The translations under genes and the position numbers were made by a program. This document shows positions 1 through 8,102 of a DNA stretch of 11,830 bases, piece after piece (position 1 is the stretch's first letter; each line of letters opens with the position of its first letter). The notes beneath the pieces are model-generated. The model was not told the DNA's origin. It saw nothing but the letters and a program-made list of their open reading frames with translations, and did not search any database. Origin of the DNA: DATMXS01 sp035561355 (GTDB lineage: Bacteria; Acidobacteriota; Terriglobia; Bryobacterales; Bryobacteraceae); assembly GCA_035561355.1 (NCBI GenBank), contig DATMXS010000469.1, positions 1 to 11,830 on the forward strand, read 5' to 3'.

Positions 1-1932
1 GAGCGTGATCACCGTTTCGAGCATCGAGAGCGGCGCCGGATCGGTCGAGGTTTCCGCCCGGCCCGCTTTGCCCAGCACGCGGTCCACCTCCGGGAATTGC
101 TTGATCACCCTGTCACTGACCTGCAGGATCCGCTGCGCCTCCGCGATCGAAATCCCAGGCATGGTCGAGGGCATGTAGAACAGCGCCTCTTCATACAGCG
201 GCGGCATGAACTCGGAGCCAAGCGCGAAGAAGACCGGAACTGTCGCCGCCATGAGTACTACCGAAACGCCGATGACCGTCCACTTGTGGCGGAGCGACCA
301 CCGGCAAGCCGGCTCGTACACCCGGATCAATGCACGGCTGAGCGGGTGCTTGTCTTCCGACCGCACCCGCCCAATCAGGACCGCGCTAGCCACTCTCGAT
401 AACCAGCGCGGCCTGAAGCTGAAATTCCGCATGTGTGTGAACGACAGCCGCAATGCCGGGTCGAGCGTTATTGCCAGCACCGCCGCAACGACCATCCCGA
501 GGGTCTTCGTGTAGGCCAGGGGTTTGAACAGGCGGCCTTCCTGGGCTTCGAGCGCAAGCACCGGGATAAACGCCACCGCGATCACCAGCAGCGCGAAGAA
601 ACTCGGGCCGCCGACCTCCTTCACGGCCTCGATCACGATTTCCTTGTGGTCGCCGCGCTTCCCCGAGGCCTGCCACGCCTCGAGCTTCTTGTGCGCCTGC
701 TCCACCACAACAATCGAAGCATCCACCATCGCGCCGATCGCGATGGCGATCCCCCCGAGCGACATAATATTCGCGGTGATCCCCATCGCCCGGAACGGGA
801 TGAACGCGATCAGGACGGCCACCGGAATCGTGATCATCGGGATGAGCGCGCTCGGGACGTGCCACAGGAACAGCAGCACGATCAGGCACACCGTCAGGAT
901 CACTTCGATCACCGTGGACGTGAGCGTCGAGATCGAGTTCCGGATCAGTTCGGAGCGGTCGTATATCGGCACGATCTCGATACCGGCAGGCAGCCCCGGC
1001 TCGATCTGTCGGATCTTCTCCTTGACTCGCCCGATCACCTCCAGGGCGTTCTCGCCCTGCCGCATCACGATGATGCCCGAAACCGCTTCGCCGGTTCCGT
1101 CGAGGTCGGCTACGCCGCGCCGAATATCCGGGCCGAGAGCCACCTGTCCGAGATCCTTCACGCGAATCGGCGTTCCGTTTTCGCTCGCCGAAACGACGAC
1201 CTCTTCGATGTCGCCAATTGTCTTGGCGTAGCCGCGACCGCGCACCATGTACTCGGCGCCGCCCAACTCGATCATCCTGCCGCCGGTTTCGTTATTGCTG
1301 GCACGGATAGCGTCTACAACGCGGTTGATGGGGATGCCGTAGGCCTGCAACCGATTCGGATCGACATTCACCTGATATTGCTTGCCGAAGCCGCCCACCG
1401 GTGCGACTTCGGCCACGCCCGGCACAGACTTGAGGTGATACCGCAGGTACCAATCCTGCACCGAGCGCAGGTCCGCCAGACTGTGGCGGCCGGACTTGTC
1501 TTCGAGAACGTACTGATAAATCCAGCCCAACCCGGTCGCGTCGGGGCCGATTTCCGTCTTGGCGCCCGCCGGCAGGCCCTGCAGTACGCTCGAGAGGTAT
1601 TCGAGCGTGCGCGTGCGCGCCCAGTAAATGTCGGTGCCATCCTCGAAGATGACGTATACGAACGAATAGCCGAAATCCGAGAACCCCCGGACGGCCTTCA
1701 CTTTCGGCGCGCCCAACATCGCGGAGACGATCGGGTACGTGACCTGGTCCTCAACCACATCGGGCGAGCGGTCCCAGCGTGAATAGACGATCACCTGGGT
1801 GTCGCTCAGATCTGGGATGGCGTCGAGCGCGACATGGCGCATCGACCACCAACCGTACAGCGCCGCCGCCGCGACGAGCGACAAAACCAAAACACGGTTG
1901 CGGGCCGAGAACTCGATGATGCGCGAGATCAT
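1..1932 (-). CDS. cusA: CusA-type copper/silver RND efflux pump, N-terminal 644 residues (runs off window)
   Basis: This is the inner-membrane proton-driven pump of a CusCBA-type tripartite exporter, which expels Cu(I)/Ag(I) across the envelope. The reading frame is open from the start codon at 1932-1930 to the window edge, so roughly the last 400 residues of a normal ~1040-residue pump are missing. A first membrane helix lies at about residues 9-26, followed by the periplasmic porter region and the TM2-TM6 block. Helix 4 carries GAMVDASIVV with Asp404, which matches the proton-relay Asp of E. coli CusA (D405). Two methionines support copper/silver rather than zinc/cobalt specificity: Met587 in FYMPSTMPGIS and Met637 in APLSMLET are 50 residues apart, as are the metal-binding M573 and M623 of E. 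coli CusA. The third Met of that triad would lie outside the window. The start overlaps the stop of the adaptor gene (ATGA), which implies translational coupling. Confidence 0.96.
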   Translation of the reverse strand, partial: MISRIIEFSARNRVLVLSLVAAAALYGWWSMRHVALDAIPDLSDTQVIVYSRWDRSPDVVEDQVTYPIVSAMLGAPKVKAVRGFSDFGYSFVYVIFEDGTDIYWARTRTLEYLSSVLQGLPAGAKTEIGPDATGLGWIYQYVLEDKSGRHSLADLRSVQDWYLRYHLKSVPGVAEVAPVGGFGKQYQVNVDPNRLQAYGIPINRVVDAIRASNNETGGRMIELGGAEYMVRGRGYAKTIGDIEEVVVSASENGTPIRVKDLGQVALGPDIRRGVADLDGTGEAVSGIIVMRQGENALEVIGRVKEKIRQIEPGLPAGIEIVPIYDRSELIRNSISTLTSTVIEVILTVCLIVLLFLWHVPSALIPMITIPVAVLIAFIPFRAMGITANIMSLGGIAIAIGAMVDASIVVVEQAHKKLEAWQASGKRGDHKEIVIEAVKEVGGPSFFALLVIAVAFIPVLALEAQEGRLFKPLAYTKTLGMVVAAVLAITLDPALRLSFTHMRNFSFRPRWLSRVASAVLIGRVRSEDKHPLSRALIRVYEPACRWSLRHKWTVIGVSVVLMAATVPVFFALGSEFMPPLYEEALFYMPSTMPGISIAEAQRILQVSDRVIKQFPEVDRVLGKAGRAETSTDPAPLSMLETVITL

Positions 1933-3422
1933 GCCGGCCCCCGCAACCCCGTGCCGCTGGTCGCGACACTGCCTGAAAGGTATTTGGCGGGGTTTTCTTC
2001 GAAATCCGCCTTACAGCTCTTTGAGCAGAACCAGTAGGTCTTGCCCCGGTACACGGTCGTGATTGCGCCGGACTCTTTTTCGACTTCCATGCCACAGACC
2101 GGATCGATCTCGACGGGCTTGCCCGCCGCTTCCGCTGTCACGATCTTGCCGGCAGCAGCCGGGGTGCTTACTGCGGCGAGCCGCATGCGGCTTTCCGAAT
2201 CGATCAGGAAGGTCCCAGAGATGACGATGCGCTCCCCGGGTTCGATGCCCGAGGTGATCTCGACACGGTCGCCCACGCGCAAACCGGTCTCGACCGGCCT
2301 AGGGGCGAAGCACCCGGCGCCGCATTCGACGAACACGGTCTTCTGCTGCCCGCTATCGATCAGCGCGTCGGTGGGCACCGTGATGGCCGCAGGACGCTCG
2401 ACGCGCAACTCGACATCGACGAACATGTCGGGCCGCAGAACATAACCCGGGTTGTCGATTTCAAACCGCGTCTTCAGCGTGCGGGATTGCGGGTCGAACT
2501 GCGGCAGCACGTCGCTCATGCGTGCGCGAAGCTCGCGGGCCTGATACCGCACCGTCGCGACCGACCCCGGCTTCGCGTACTCCTGGTCCTTCTCGAAGAG
2601 GTCCGCCACGATCCAGACGTGACTGAGGTCCGCGATCCGGTAAAGTTCGGAGCCCTTGTCGAACCGCTGCTCGGGCGAGATGTTGCGGGCGATGACGAAC
2701 CCGGCCGTGGGCGAATAGATGTGGATTTCCGAAGCGTAGGCGCGGGTTTGCCGGATTTCCTCGATTTGGACATCGCTCATGCCGAGGGTGCGGACCGCGT
2801 CCATCGCGATTTGAACGCTCGTGGACGCGTTCGGGCGCTGCGATTGCGAAGTCAGCCGCAGGTCCCGTTGCCCCAATAACTGCTTGCCATTTTCGAGCGC
2901 GAACAGCAACGTCTGCTGAGCCGACTGGAGGTTAGGGGCGTAGTAGGATGCGAGGATCTGGTCTTTCTTGACGAGAGTGCCGGCCGGGTTCGCTCCGAGT
3001 GTGCGAATCCAGCCGTCTCCGGCGGCAACGATACGGTACAGCCGGTTTTCATCGACCGCGATGCGTCCGGGCACCCGTAACAGGTGCGAGACGGACTCTC
3101 GCTTTACCTCGTCGGTGCGAACTCCAATCAGTTGCTGGCTCCCGGCGTCGACCAGAACCATGCCGGGAACGTCTCCTGCCACCGGGCGCACCTTCGCCGG
3201 CGTGCTGCCGGCATACACGGGCTCGAGGCGCATGCCGCAGCACGGTGCGTCTCCGGGCCGGTCGGACTTGTATTGCGGGTGCATCGGACACGTGTAGTAC
3301 AGCACTCGGCTGTTGGAGGCGGAAGAAGCGGCGGGACCTGGCTGCCGGTTCGCCATGTACCCGGCAGCGAACAGTCCCACCGCAACACAGACAGCCAATG
3401 CAGACTTTGCGGGCGTCATCAT
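1929..3422 (-). CDS. cusB: CusB-type periplasmic adaptor with N-terminal heavy-metal-binding domain and C-terminal YHS domain
   Basis: This 497-residue membrane-fusion protein should link CusA to an outer-membrane channel and deliver copper to the pump. An N-terminal signal or anchor helix spans about residues 7-24. Residues 43-70 form a small heavy-metal-binding domain with CPMHP (Cys45, His48) and PGDAPCCGMRL (Cys61, Cys62, Met64). The second motif lacks the first Cys of the more usual CPxCGM. The middle (about 90-420) is an ordinary adaptor: beta-barrel, lipoyl and hairpin segments, ending in DRVEITSGIEPGERIVISG. Residues 440-482 are a YHS domain with DPVCGM (Cys443) and WFCSKSC (Cys466, Cys470). 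The start is the first of two adjacent ATGs and has AAGGAAGGA just upstream. The gene lies 109 bp downstream of the multicopper oxidase and overlaps cusA by 4 bp. Separate CusF-like chaperones are not visible, so the two end domains may do that job (inference). Confidence 0.95.
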   Translation of the reverse strand: MMTPAKSALAVCVAVGLFAAGYMANRQPGPAASSASNSRVLYYTCPMHPQYKSDRPGDAPCCGMRLEPVYAGSTPAKVRPVAGDVPGMVLVDAGSQQLIGVRTDEVKRESVSHLLRVPGRIAVDENRLYRIVAAGDGWIRTLGANPAGTLVKKDQILASYYAPNLQSAQQTLLFALENGKQLLGQRDLRLTSQSQRPNASTSVQIAMDAVRTLGMSDVQIEEIRQTRAYASEIHIYSPTAGFVIARNISPEQRFDKGSELYRIADLSHVWIVADLFEKDQEYAKPGSVATVRYQARELRARMSDVLPQFDPQSRTLKTRFEIDNPGYVLRPDMFVDVELRVERPAAITVPTDALIDSGQQKTVFVECGAGCFAPRPVETGLRVGDRVEITSGIEPGERIVISGTFLIDSESRMRLAAVSTPAAAGKIVTAEAAGKPVEIDPVCGMEVEKESGAITTVYRGKTYWFCSKSCKADFEENPAKYLSGSVATSGTGLRGPA

Positions 3423-3486
3423 GTTTCCTTCCTTGGGGCTGGATTCCGTCGGCGGCCACGCGTCAGAAGTCCTGCCCGGTCTTGAA

Positions 3487-3512
3487 CCGGAGAGGGATTG
3501 CTCCCTCTCCGG
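3487..3512 (-). terminator. Perfect 11-bp stem-loop between the oxidase and cusB (attenuator, weak terminator or mRNA stabiliser)
   Basis: The arms CCGGAGAGGGA (3487-3497) and TCCCTCTCCGG (3502-3512) pair perfectly around the loop TTGC. The stem begins 19 bases after the oxidase stop codon, in the 109-bp gap before cusB. On the minus strand it is followed by TTCAAGACC, so there is no proper U-tract and it is unlikely to be a full intrinsic terminator. Its place suggests partial attenuation or protection of the upstream message end, which would set the oxidase-to-pump ratio. The hairpin is directly seen; the role is inferred. Confidence 0.45.
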
Positions 3513-3531
3513 AGCTGTCAGTCAGCAACCG

Positions 3532-6500
3532 CTACGGAACGATGGTTGGGAACGGCGCCGCATTCACCCACGCGGATCCGCCGCTTGCGTTCGTGGCCTG
3601 GACGCTGTAGTACAGCGACACGCCCGCACTCACCGACTGCGAGAACGAAGTAACGTTCGCGCCCACCGTGTAGGTCGTCACACCTTGTGTGAAGTTCGCG
3701 TCGGTGGCTCTCCGGATCGTATATCCGGTTTCGTTGTTCGCATTGTCGACCCACGACACTGTCACCGTACGGCTGTTCTTCTTCTGGTTCGTGACGATTG
3801 CCGCCACTTTAGAAGGAGCCGCCGGAAGAGCGCCGAGACTGACCGGGTTGGTCAGGGACGTGCACGTCCGGCCTGCGCCATTGATCGCGCACACCTGGTA
3901 GGTGTAGCTGCTGCCCGGAACTACCGCGGTGTCCACGTAGCTGGCGCTATTGGTTCCCAGCGTCACCAGATCGGTCGGGGTTGCTCCATTCGTGCCGCGG
4001 GCCACCACGAACCCGGTCTCGTTGTTGGAGCCGTCCTTCCAGGTCAGCCGGATCTGCGGCCCTGCTTGCAGCGTAGCGACGAGGTTGGTCGGAGCTAGCG
4101 GAGCGGTTGCCGCGGCCGCGCCCACCGTCGCCACGTTCGATGGGCCGGACGCCACGTCTTTGGTCGGGAAGCTAGCGCCCTGGTTGATCGCGGGATTCGA
4201 ATAATCCCACGTATCGCCGACCACGTTGTTGGCAATCACCTTGTAGTAGTAGCTGGTGTTGCTTTTCACCGTGTCTACGTAGGTTGTGACGCCCGGGCCC
4301 AGCGGAATGGTGGTCAAGCCGGTAACAAATCCGGGGTCGTTCGCTCTGAAGATCGTAAACCCGGTCTCGTTGGCCGAGTTGTCGATCCAAGTCAGAGTTG
4401 CTTTGGTCCCGCTAACAATCGCAGCCAGGCCAGTAGGCGCCTTTGGCGCTACGCCAACCGGGACTGAGCGCATCATGTCCATCTCTTCGTGGCCTAGGAT
4501 GTGGCAATGCCACACGTACTCGTGGCCGAAGTTGACGAAGTGGTTATACAGGTCGATGGGTTCCCCAAGCGGATCCATGGGGATATTGCCGGTCACGAAC
4601 GCATCGGCCAAAGTGGCGCTCGCCAGCAATGCCCCTTCAGGCATCGCCGGATTGATCAGGCGTACGCTGTTGGGCAGCTCGAACGGCACGGTGGGGACGA
4701 TCGGCCGGATTGCGACGAACGTATCCTCCAGCGGGCTGATTCTGACCGTGTCCTTCCAACCAAGCTCGGTCGGGTGCACCGTTCTGATAAAGCCATCCCA
4801 ACCGACGCGGTTCAGGAGCTGCACGTCATAGAGGTGGAAGTGGATCGGGTGCGTGTCCACCCCGTTATGCGTGATCTTCCAAATCTGCGAGCCGTCTGCG
4901 GCCGTGCTGATCGGAGTCACCTTCAATTCGTTGCCGGCAAACGGTTCACCTGCTGCGCTGGTAATCTCAAAGCCCTTGGGCAGGGCGGCGGTGTCCCAGA
5001 TTTCGGTGGGCGGGCTCGTGTACGGGAAATTGACGAACTGCTGCAGGAAGGCTTTGGCGTTCGGCACTTCGACGCCCAGCGTGCCTGTCATGCGTCCGTA
5101 GTCCGGGTCGAAGGTGCCGCCCATCTCATCGTGTATGGCTTTGTTCTGGAGCGGCATGCTCAGTGCTGATCCCAAGGTTCCTGGTGTTGCCCCTACCGTG
5201 TCGAAGGTCAGCGAGAAATCGTAGATTCTCGCAAGTCCGTCCCTGGGAGCTGTGGCACGGAAATCGACGCCGTAGGCCGAGTCGTACGCGTCTTGCCCGA
5301 CGATGATGGGGTGCTGAGACGATTCGAACACGCCCGTGCCATCGGCTTTGTGCGCGAATGCCGCCTGGAGCGCAGCCAGCTTGGCGGGGTCGTAGTAATC
5401 CGGCACCGGAGCTGCGGCTGTACCGCCGACGGTGACCTGCATGACGGTGCGGGTGTTCGGACCGTACCCGGGTAGGGTTTGCGGAGCGCCGCCCGTATCC
5501 GTCATATCGGGGTGGCCTGTATAGTAATCGTAAGTGGCGACTCGGGCCGGGAACGCTGCGGGGCCGTCGTTGTAAAGGATCAGCGTTTGTCCGGCGTGTT
5601 TCGAGAAGTCGACGATGACGTCGAACCGCTCTGCCGGGCCCGCCAGCAGCGAGTGCAGATCGACGTTGCCGACGTTGAATAGCGTCGGGTCGGTTACCCA
5701 CGTGATCGGCTGGTTAGGAACGACCACGGGGGCCGGCAGGAAACCGCCCTCAGTGCCGATCACGATCCAAGCCGGACCCTTGGGACTCTTTGTAGTGTCC
5801 GGGGTCGGAACGACTACCGGATCGGTTTGGGCCGCCAACACTTCGGCGGCGTTGAGCGCGACTTCGGTCGGCGCGCTCGGGTCCGCGACGTACCACTGCA
5901 GGTTGAAGAACCGGTCATTCGCGGCATTCAGGATCCGGAACCGATACGGTTTCGGTTCCACTGTGAGGGTCGGATAAGCCTTGCCGTTGACGACCGGGGT
6001 GTCATTGAACGCTTCCATGCCCGAGGACAGATACGGCGTTGCAGGCATAAGAGGCGGCTCGCACCATGGGAGACCGGCAGTCTGGCATGCCGGATCGTAG
6101 TACGGGTTCGCAATCGGCAGATTCGTGATGTCGTTGGTGGGCGGCCAGAACCAGGGCCCGTACATCCAACGCCCGAACGCGTTCACACCCGAGCTGTCGC
6201 CCGGATTTTGGGCCGGCATGTACACATGGGGCTGCCACAGGTTACCCATACCGCCCCACTTGCTCTTATCCCAAAGCGGATCCCACAGTTGGAGCTCTTT
6301 ATCGCTCGGGACGAATGTCTTGTCCTGGATGACCAGCGGGATGCCGACACCGACGTCCGCCAGTGGGCCTCCCGCTGCCATCAGCGCGTGCTCGGTCGGG
6401 TCTTGGATCAGGTAGCCGGCAGCCTCACCCGCATACACGTTGAGGCGGGTGATGCCCCAGGCGTGATCGTGGTAGAACAGCAGGCGGGCGCTCTGCTGGT

Positions 6501-7437
6501 TGGTGTAATAGAACGTCTGGCAGCCGTCGGTGGCTGTACCGCAGAGGTTCATGTCGGGCACGTTCTGGACGCTGACGCCCTCCGGATAGGAGGTGCTGTC
6601 TCCCGCGGGAGTGATCCACTGATGCGGGGTTCCGTCGCTGATCCAGGGAGTGATGCCGCCGTGCAGATGCAGCGTGGCCCGGTTGTCGGCATAGCAGCCT
6701 GCGGGCTTCTTGCCCGTCGCGGGGTCCAGTTGGCCGCAATTCGGCCGCTGCGGATCGCCGGCCATTCCATCGGGTCCGGGACCCGCGCCCATGTACGTGG
6801 TATCCACGGGCAGGAACAGGTTGCCGCCGGCATCCCTGGGCAGGTTATTGGTGAACTTGATCCGCACCGGGCGGTTCTTCTGGGCGATAATCGTCGGGCC
6901 CAGATACTGGAACGGTGTGCCGCTCATGTTGGTCTGCCGGTAGCCGCGCAGCTTGGTCGCGGGCAGGTCCGCATGCATTTTTTGGCTATACTCGCCCAGT
7001 TCGATCTCGTAGTAGTCGGATCCCGGATAAGTCGCCTGGTCCGGCGTCGCGATCGGGAGGGACGGCAATGGGTCGACGAACTTGTGAATGCCGCCGGAAG
7101 TGACCGGACCGTTGCAGACCGCCGGAACGGGAAGGTTAGTGGCGGGGTCTATCGCCCCAGATTTATCAGCCAGACCGGCGCACTCGAGGTTGCCATAGCA
7201 AGCTGTGGCGGCCGTGTCGGAGCAACTGCGCAGCGGCAGCGGGCTGAGGGCGTAGTTGGCGCAACTGAAATACGCCGGCGGGTCCACGGGCTTGGTTGCA
7301 TCGTAGCCGGGGCTCATGGGCCAGTTCGCTGGCCGCTTAAGCCCGGTAACGGCGTCGGTCAGGCTAGGTTGCACGCACTGACTGAAGGCCAGCGTAGCCA
7401 ACAGCAAGGGGGAAGCGAATGCAAATAGCTTTTTCAT
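3532..7437 (-). CDS. Large secreted multicopper oxidase with three C-terminal fibronectin type III domains
   Basis: This is a 1301-residue exported blue-copper oxidase that should couple oxidation of a metal ion or other donor to reduction of O2 to water. The N-terminus is a Sec signal peptide (about residues 1-19), followed by a Cys-containing stretch (about 20-115). All four copper-ligand motifs are intact: HLHGG (His257, His259), YHDHAWG (His323, His325), HPIHFH (His863, His866, His868) and HCHILGHEEMDM (His977, Cys978, His979, His983, axial Met988). The 540-residue distance between the second and third motifs is far larger than in ~500-residue CueO/CotA enzymes, so the catalytic part is of the long type. 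FN3 domains follow at about 997-1080, 1109-1195 and 1204-1301, each with an NETG(F/Y) motif. GGGAA lies upstream of the start, which is 3 bp after the preceding gene. With CusBA downstream, Cu(I) oxidation is the likely job; Mn(II) or Fe(II) oxidation is possible. Confidence 0.95.
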   Translation of the reverse strand: MKKLFAFASPLLLATLAFSQCVQPSLTDAVTGLKRPANWPMSPGYDATKPVDPPAYFSCANYALSPLPLRSCSDTAATACYGNLECAGLADKSGAIDPATNLPVPAVCNGPVTSGGIHKFVDPLPSLPIATPDQATYPGSDYYEIELGEYSQKMHADLPATKLRGYRQTNMSGTPFQYLGPTIIAQKNRPVRIKFTNNLPRDAGGNLFLPVDTTYMGAGPGPDGMAGDPQRPNCGQLDPATGKKPAGCYADNRATLHLHGGITPWISDGTPHQWITPAGDSTSYPEGVSVQNVPDMNLCGTATDGCQTFYYTNQQSARLLFYHDHAWGITRLNVYAGEAAGYLIQDPTEHALMAAGGPLADVGVGIPLVIQDKTFVPSDKELQLWDPLWDKSKWGGMGNLWQPHVYMPAQNPGDSSGVNAFGRWMYGPWFWPPTNDITNLPIANPYYDPACQTAGLPWCEPPLMPATPYLSSGMEAFNDTPVVNGKAYPTLTVEPKPYRFRILNAANDRFFNLQWYVADPSAPTEVALNAAEVLAAQTDPVVVPTPDTTKSPKGPAWIVIGTEGGFLPAPVVVPNQPITWVTDPTLFNVGNVDLHSLLAGPAERFDVIVDFSKHAGQTLILYNDGPAAFPARVATYDYYTGHPDMTDTGGAPQTLPGYGPNTRTVMQVTVGGTAAAPVPDYYDPAKLAALQAAFAHKADGTGVFESSQHPIIVGQDAYDSAYGVDFRATAPRDGLARIYDFSLTFDTVGATPGTLGSALSMPLQNKAIHDEMGGTFDPDYGRMTGTLGVEVPNAKAFLQQFVNFPYTSPPTEIWDTAALPKGFEITSAAGEPFAGNELKVTPISTAADGSQIWKITHNGVDTHPIHFHLYDVQLLNRVGWDGFIRTVHPTELGWKDTVRISPLEDTFVAIRPIVPTVPFELPNSVRLINPAMPEGALLASATLADAFVTGNIPMDPLGEPIDLYNHFVNFGHEYVWHCHILGHEEMDMMRSVPVGVAPKAPTGLAAIVSGTKATLTWIDNSANETGFTIFRANDPGFVTGLTTIPLGPGVTTYVDTVKSNTSYYYKVIANNVVGDTWDYSNPAINQGASFPTKDVASGPSNVATVGAAAATAPLAPTNLVATLQAGPQIRLTWKDGSNNETGFVVARGTNGATPTDLVTLGTNSASYVDTAVVPGSSYTYQVCAINGAGRTCTSLTNPVSLGALPAAPSKVAAIVTNQKKNSRTVTVSWVDNANNETGYTIRRATDANFTQGVTTYTVGANVTSFSQSVSAGVSLYYSVQATNASGGSAWVNAAPFPTIVP

Positions 7438-7440
7438 GGG

Positions 7441-7692
7441 TCAGTTTCCCTTCACAGCAGCCTTCCGGCGAGCTGCTTGCTGACGCTTTGCGACGGCCTT
7501 GCGTTGCGCGTCGGTGATACGGGGGTTGCGAACGTGAACCCTTCCGGCCGCATCGGTGATGATCGTCTGCCCGGGTATCGGCCCTGGCCGTACGCTCGGT
7601 TTCTGTTGCGCGTTGGCCATGCCCACGCCCCAACAGAGGGCGGTCGTTAGCATGACCAGACGCCAACTCGAGAGTGTGTTCCTTCTGCACAT
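7441..7692 (-). CDS. Small secreted basic protein, first gene of the copper operon, function unknown
   Basis: I do not recognise this 83-residue protein. It has a convincing signal peptide: a basic start (MCRRN), a hydrophobic core (about residues 13-24) and an ANA-QQ cleavage site near residue 28. The mature part is only about 55 residues. It begins proline-rich and ends with a strongly basic segment, ITDAQRKAVAKRQQAARRKA. It contains no Cys or Met and one His, so it does not look like a CusF-type copper chaperone. AGGAG lies 8 bases upstream of the ATG, and the stop is only 3 bp before the oxidase start, so the two should be co-translated. Possible roles are a folding or copper-loading aid for the oxidase, or binding to anionic surface polymers. 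Both are guesses. That this is a real gene is well supported by the ribosome-binding site, signal peptide and spacing. Confidence 0.78.
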   Translation of the reverse strand: MCRRNTLSSWRLVMLTTALCWGVGMANAQQKPSVRPGPIPGQTIITDAAGRVHVRNPRITDAQRKAVAKRQQAARRKAAVKGN

Positions 7693-7851
7693 CTGCCTGT
7701 CTCCTTGAAATCGTTTTCGTCGATGTCCCTACGCTGATTGACAACGCACCGCACCCGCCGCATCCCCAATACCCGCTTGCTTCGTTTCGTCGGTTTGTCG
7801 TGACCGGCCCCATCGTTGTTCTGCAGCGTCCAAATGCTTGTCACGAGCTGA

Positions 7852-7870
7852 ACCTGGTGCGGAACCAGGT
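7852..7870. promoter_or_regulatory. 19-bp dyad ACCTGGT-N5-ACCAGGT in the copper-operon leader
   Basis: The arms ACCTGGT (7852-7858) and ACCAGGT (7864-7870) are exact inverted repeats around GCGGA. The site could be a leader hairpin or a protein operator. The ACC...GGT ends and 19-bp length recall MerR-family metal-responsive operators such as that of CueR, which sit in the spacer of 19-20 bp promoters. However, I see no good -35/-10 pair around this copy, so that reading is weak. Confidence 0.35.
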
Positions 7871-7919
7871 GTGCAGAGCCGCTAACCTCGGCGCCCGCCT
7901 CTCGCACGTGAATGAATGA

Positions 7920-7948
7920 CTTGTATCATGAAGAAACCTTAAAGTAAA
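7920..7948 (-). promoter_or_regulatory. Candidate sigma-70-like promoter for the copper operon
   Basis: On the minus strand, TTTACT (7948-7943) is followed after 17 bp by TACAAG (7925-7920). Each hexamer matches the consensus at 4 of 6 positions. The surrounding A/T-rich stretch supports a promoter here. An imperfect dyad, AAACCT...AGGTTT (7934-7956, 11-base centre), overlaps the -35 element and could be a regulator site. Transcription would start near 7913, leaving a leader of about 220 bases before the small secreted protein. Confidence 0.35.
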
Positions 7949-8102
7949 TCAGGTTTTCACACCCTTTTGCGCTCGATGCAATCACCGATGCGGGGTTCTA
8001 TTACCCTCTTTGTTGGACCCAGGTAGTATTGCGGTTTGTTGAGAAAACAGGCCAGGTCGGGTCGTGTCCGGTCCATGTTTCGCAGCGGGCGCTCCGAAAC
8101 CG

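Noticed and set aside
433..1782. Long plus-strand open frame (449 codons) opposite cusA
   Set aside because: It is the antisense of a clear CusA reading frame in GC-rich DNA; its protein is Arg/His/Asp-rich low-complexity with no domain.
5827..7428. Long plus-strand open frame (533 codons) opposite the multicopper oxidase
   Set aside because: The opposite strand has copper-ligand motifs and a signal peptide in frame; this one is an Arg-rich shadow.
7738..7743. TTGACA on the plus strand as a -35 element
   Set aside because: No -10-like hexamer lies 16-19 bp downstream, and no plus-strand gene follows nearby.
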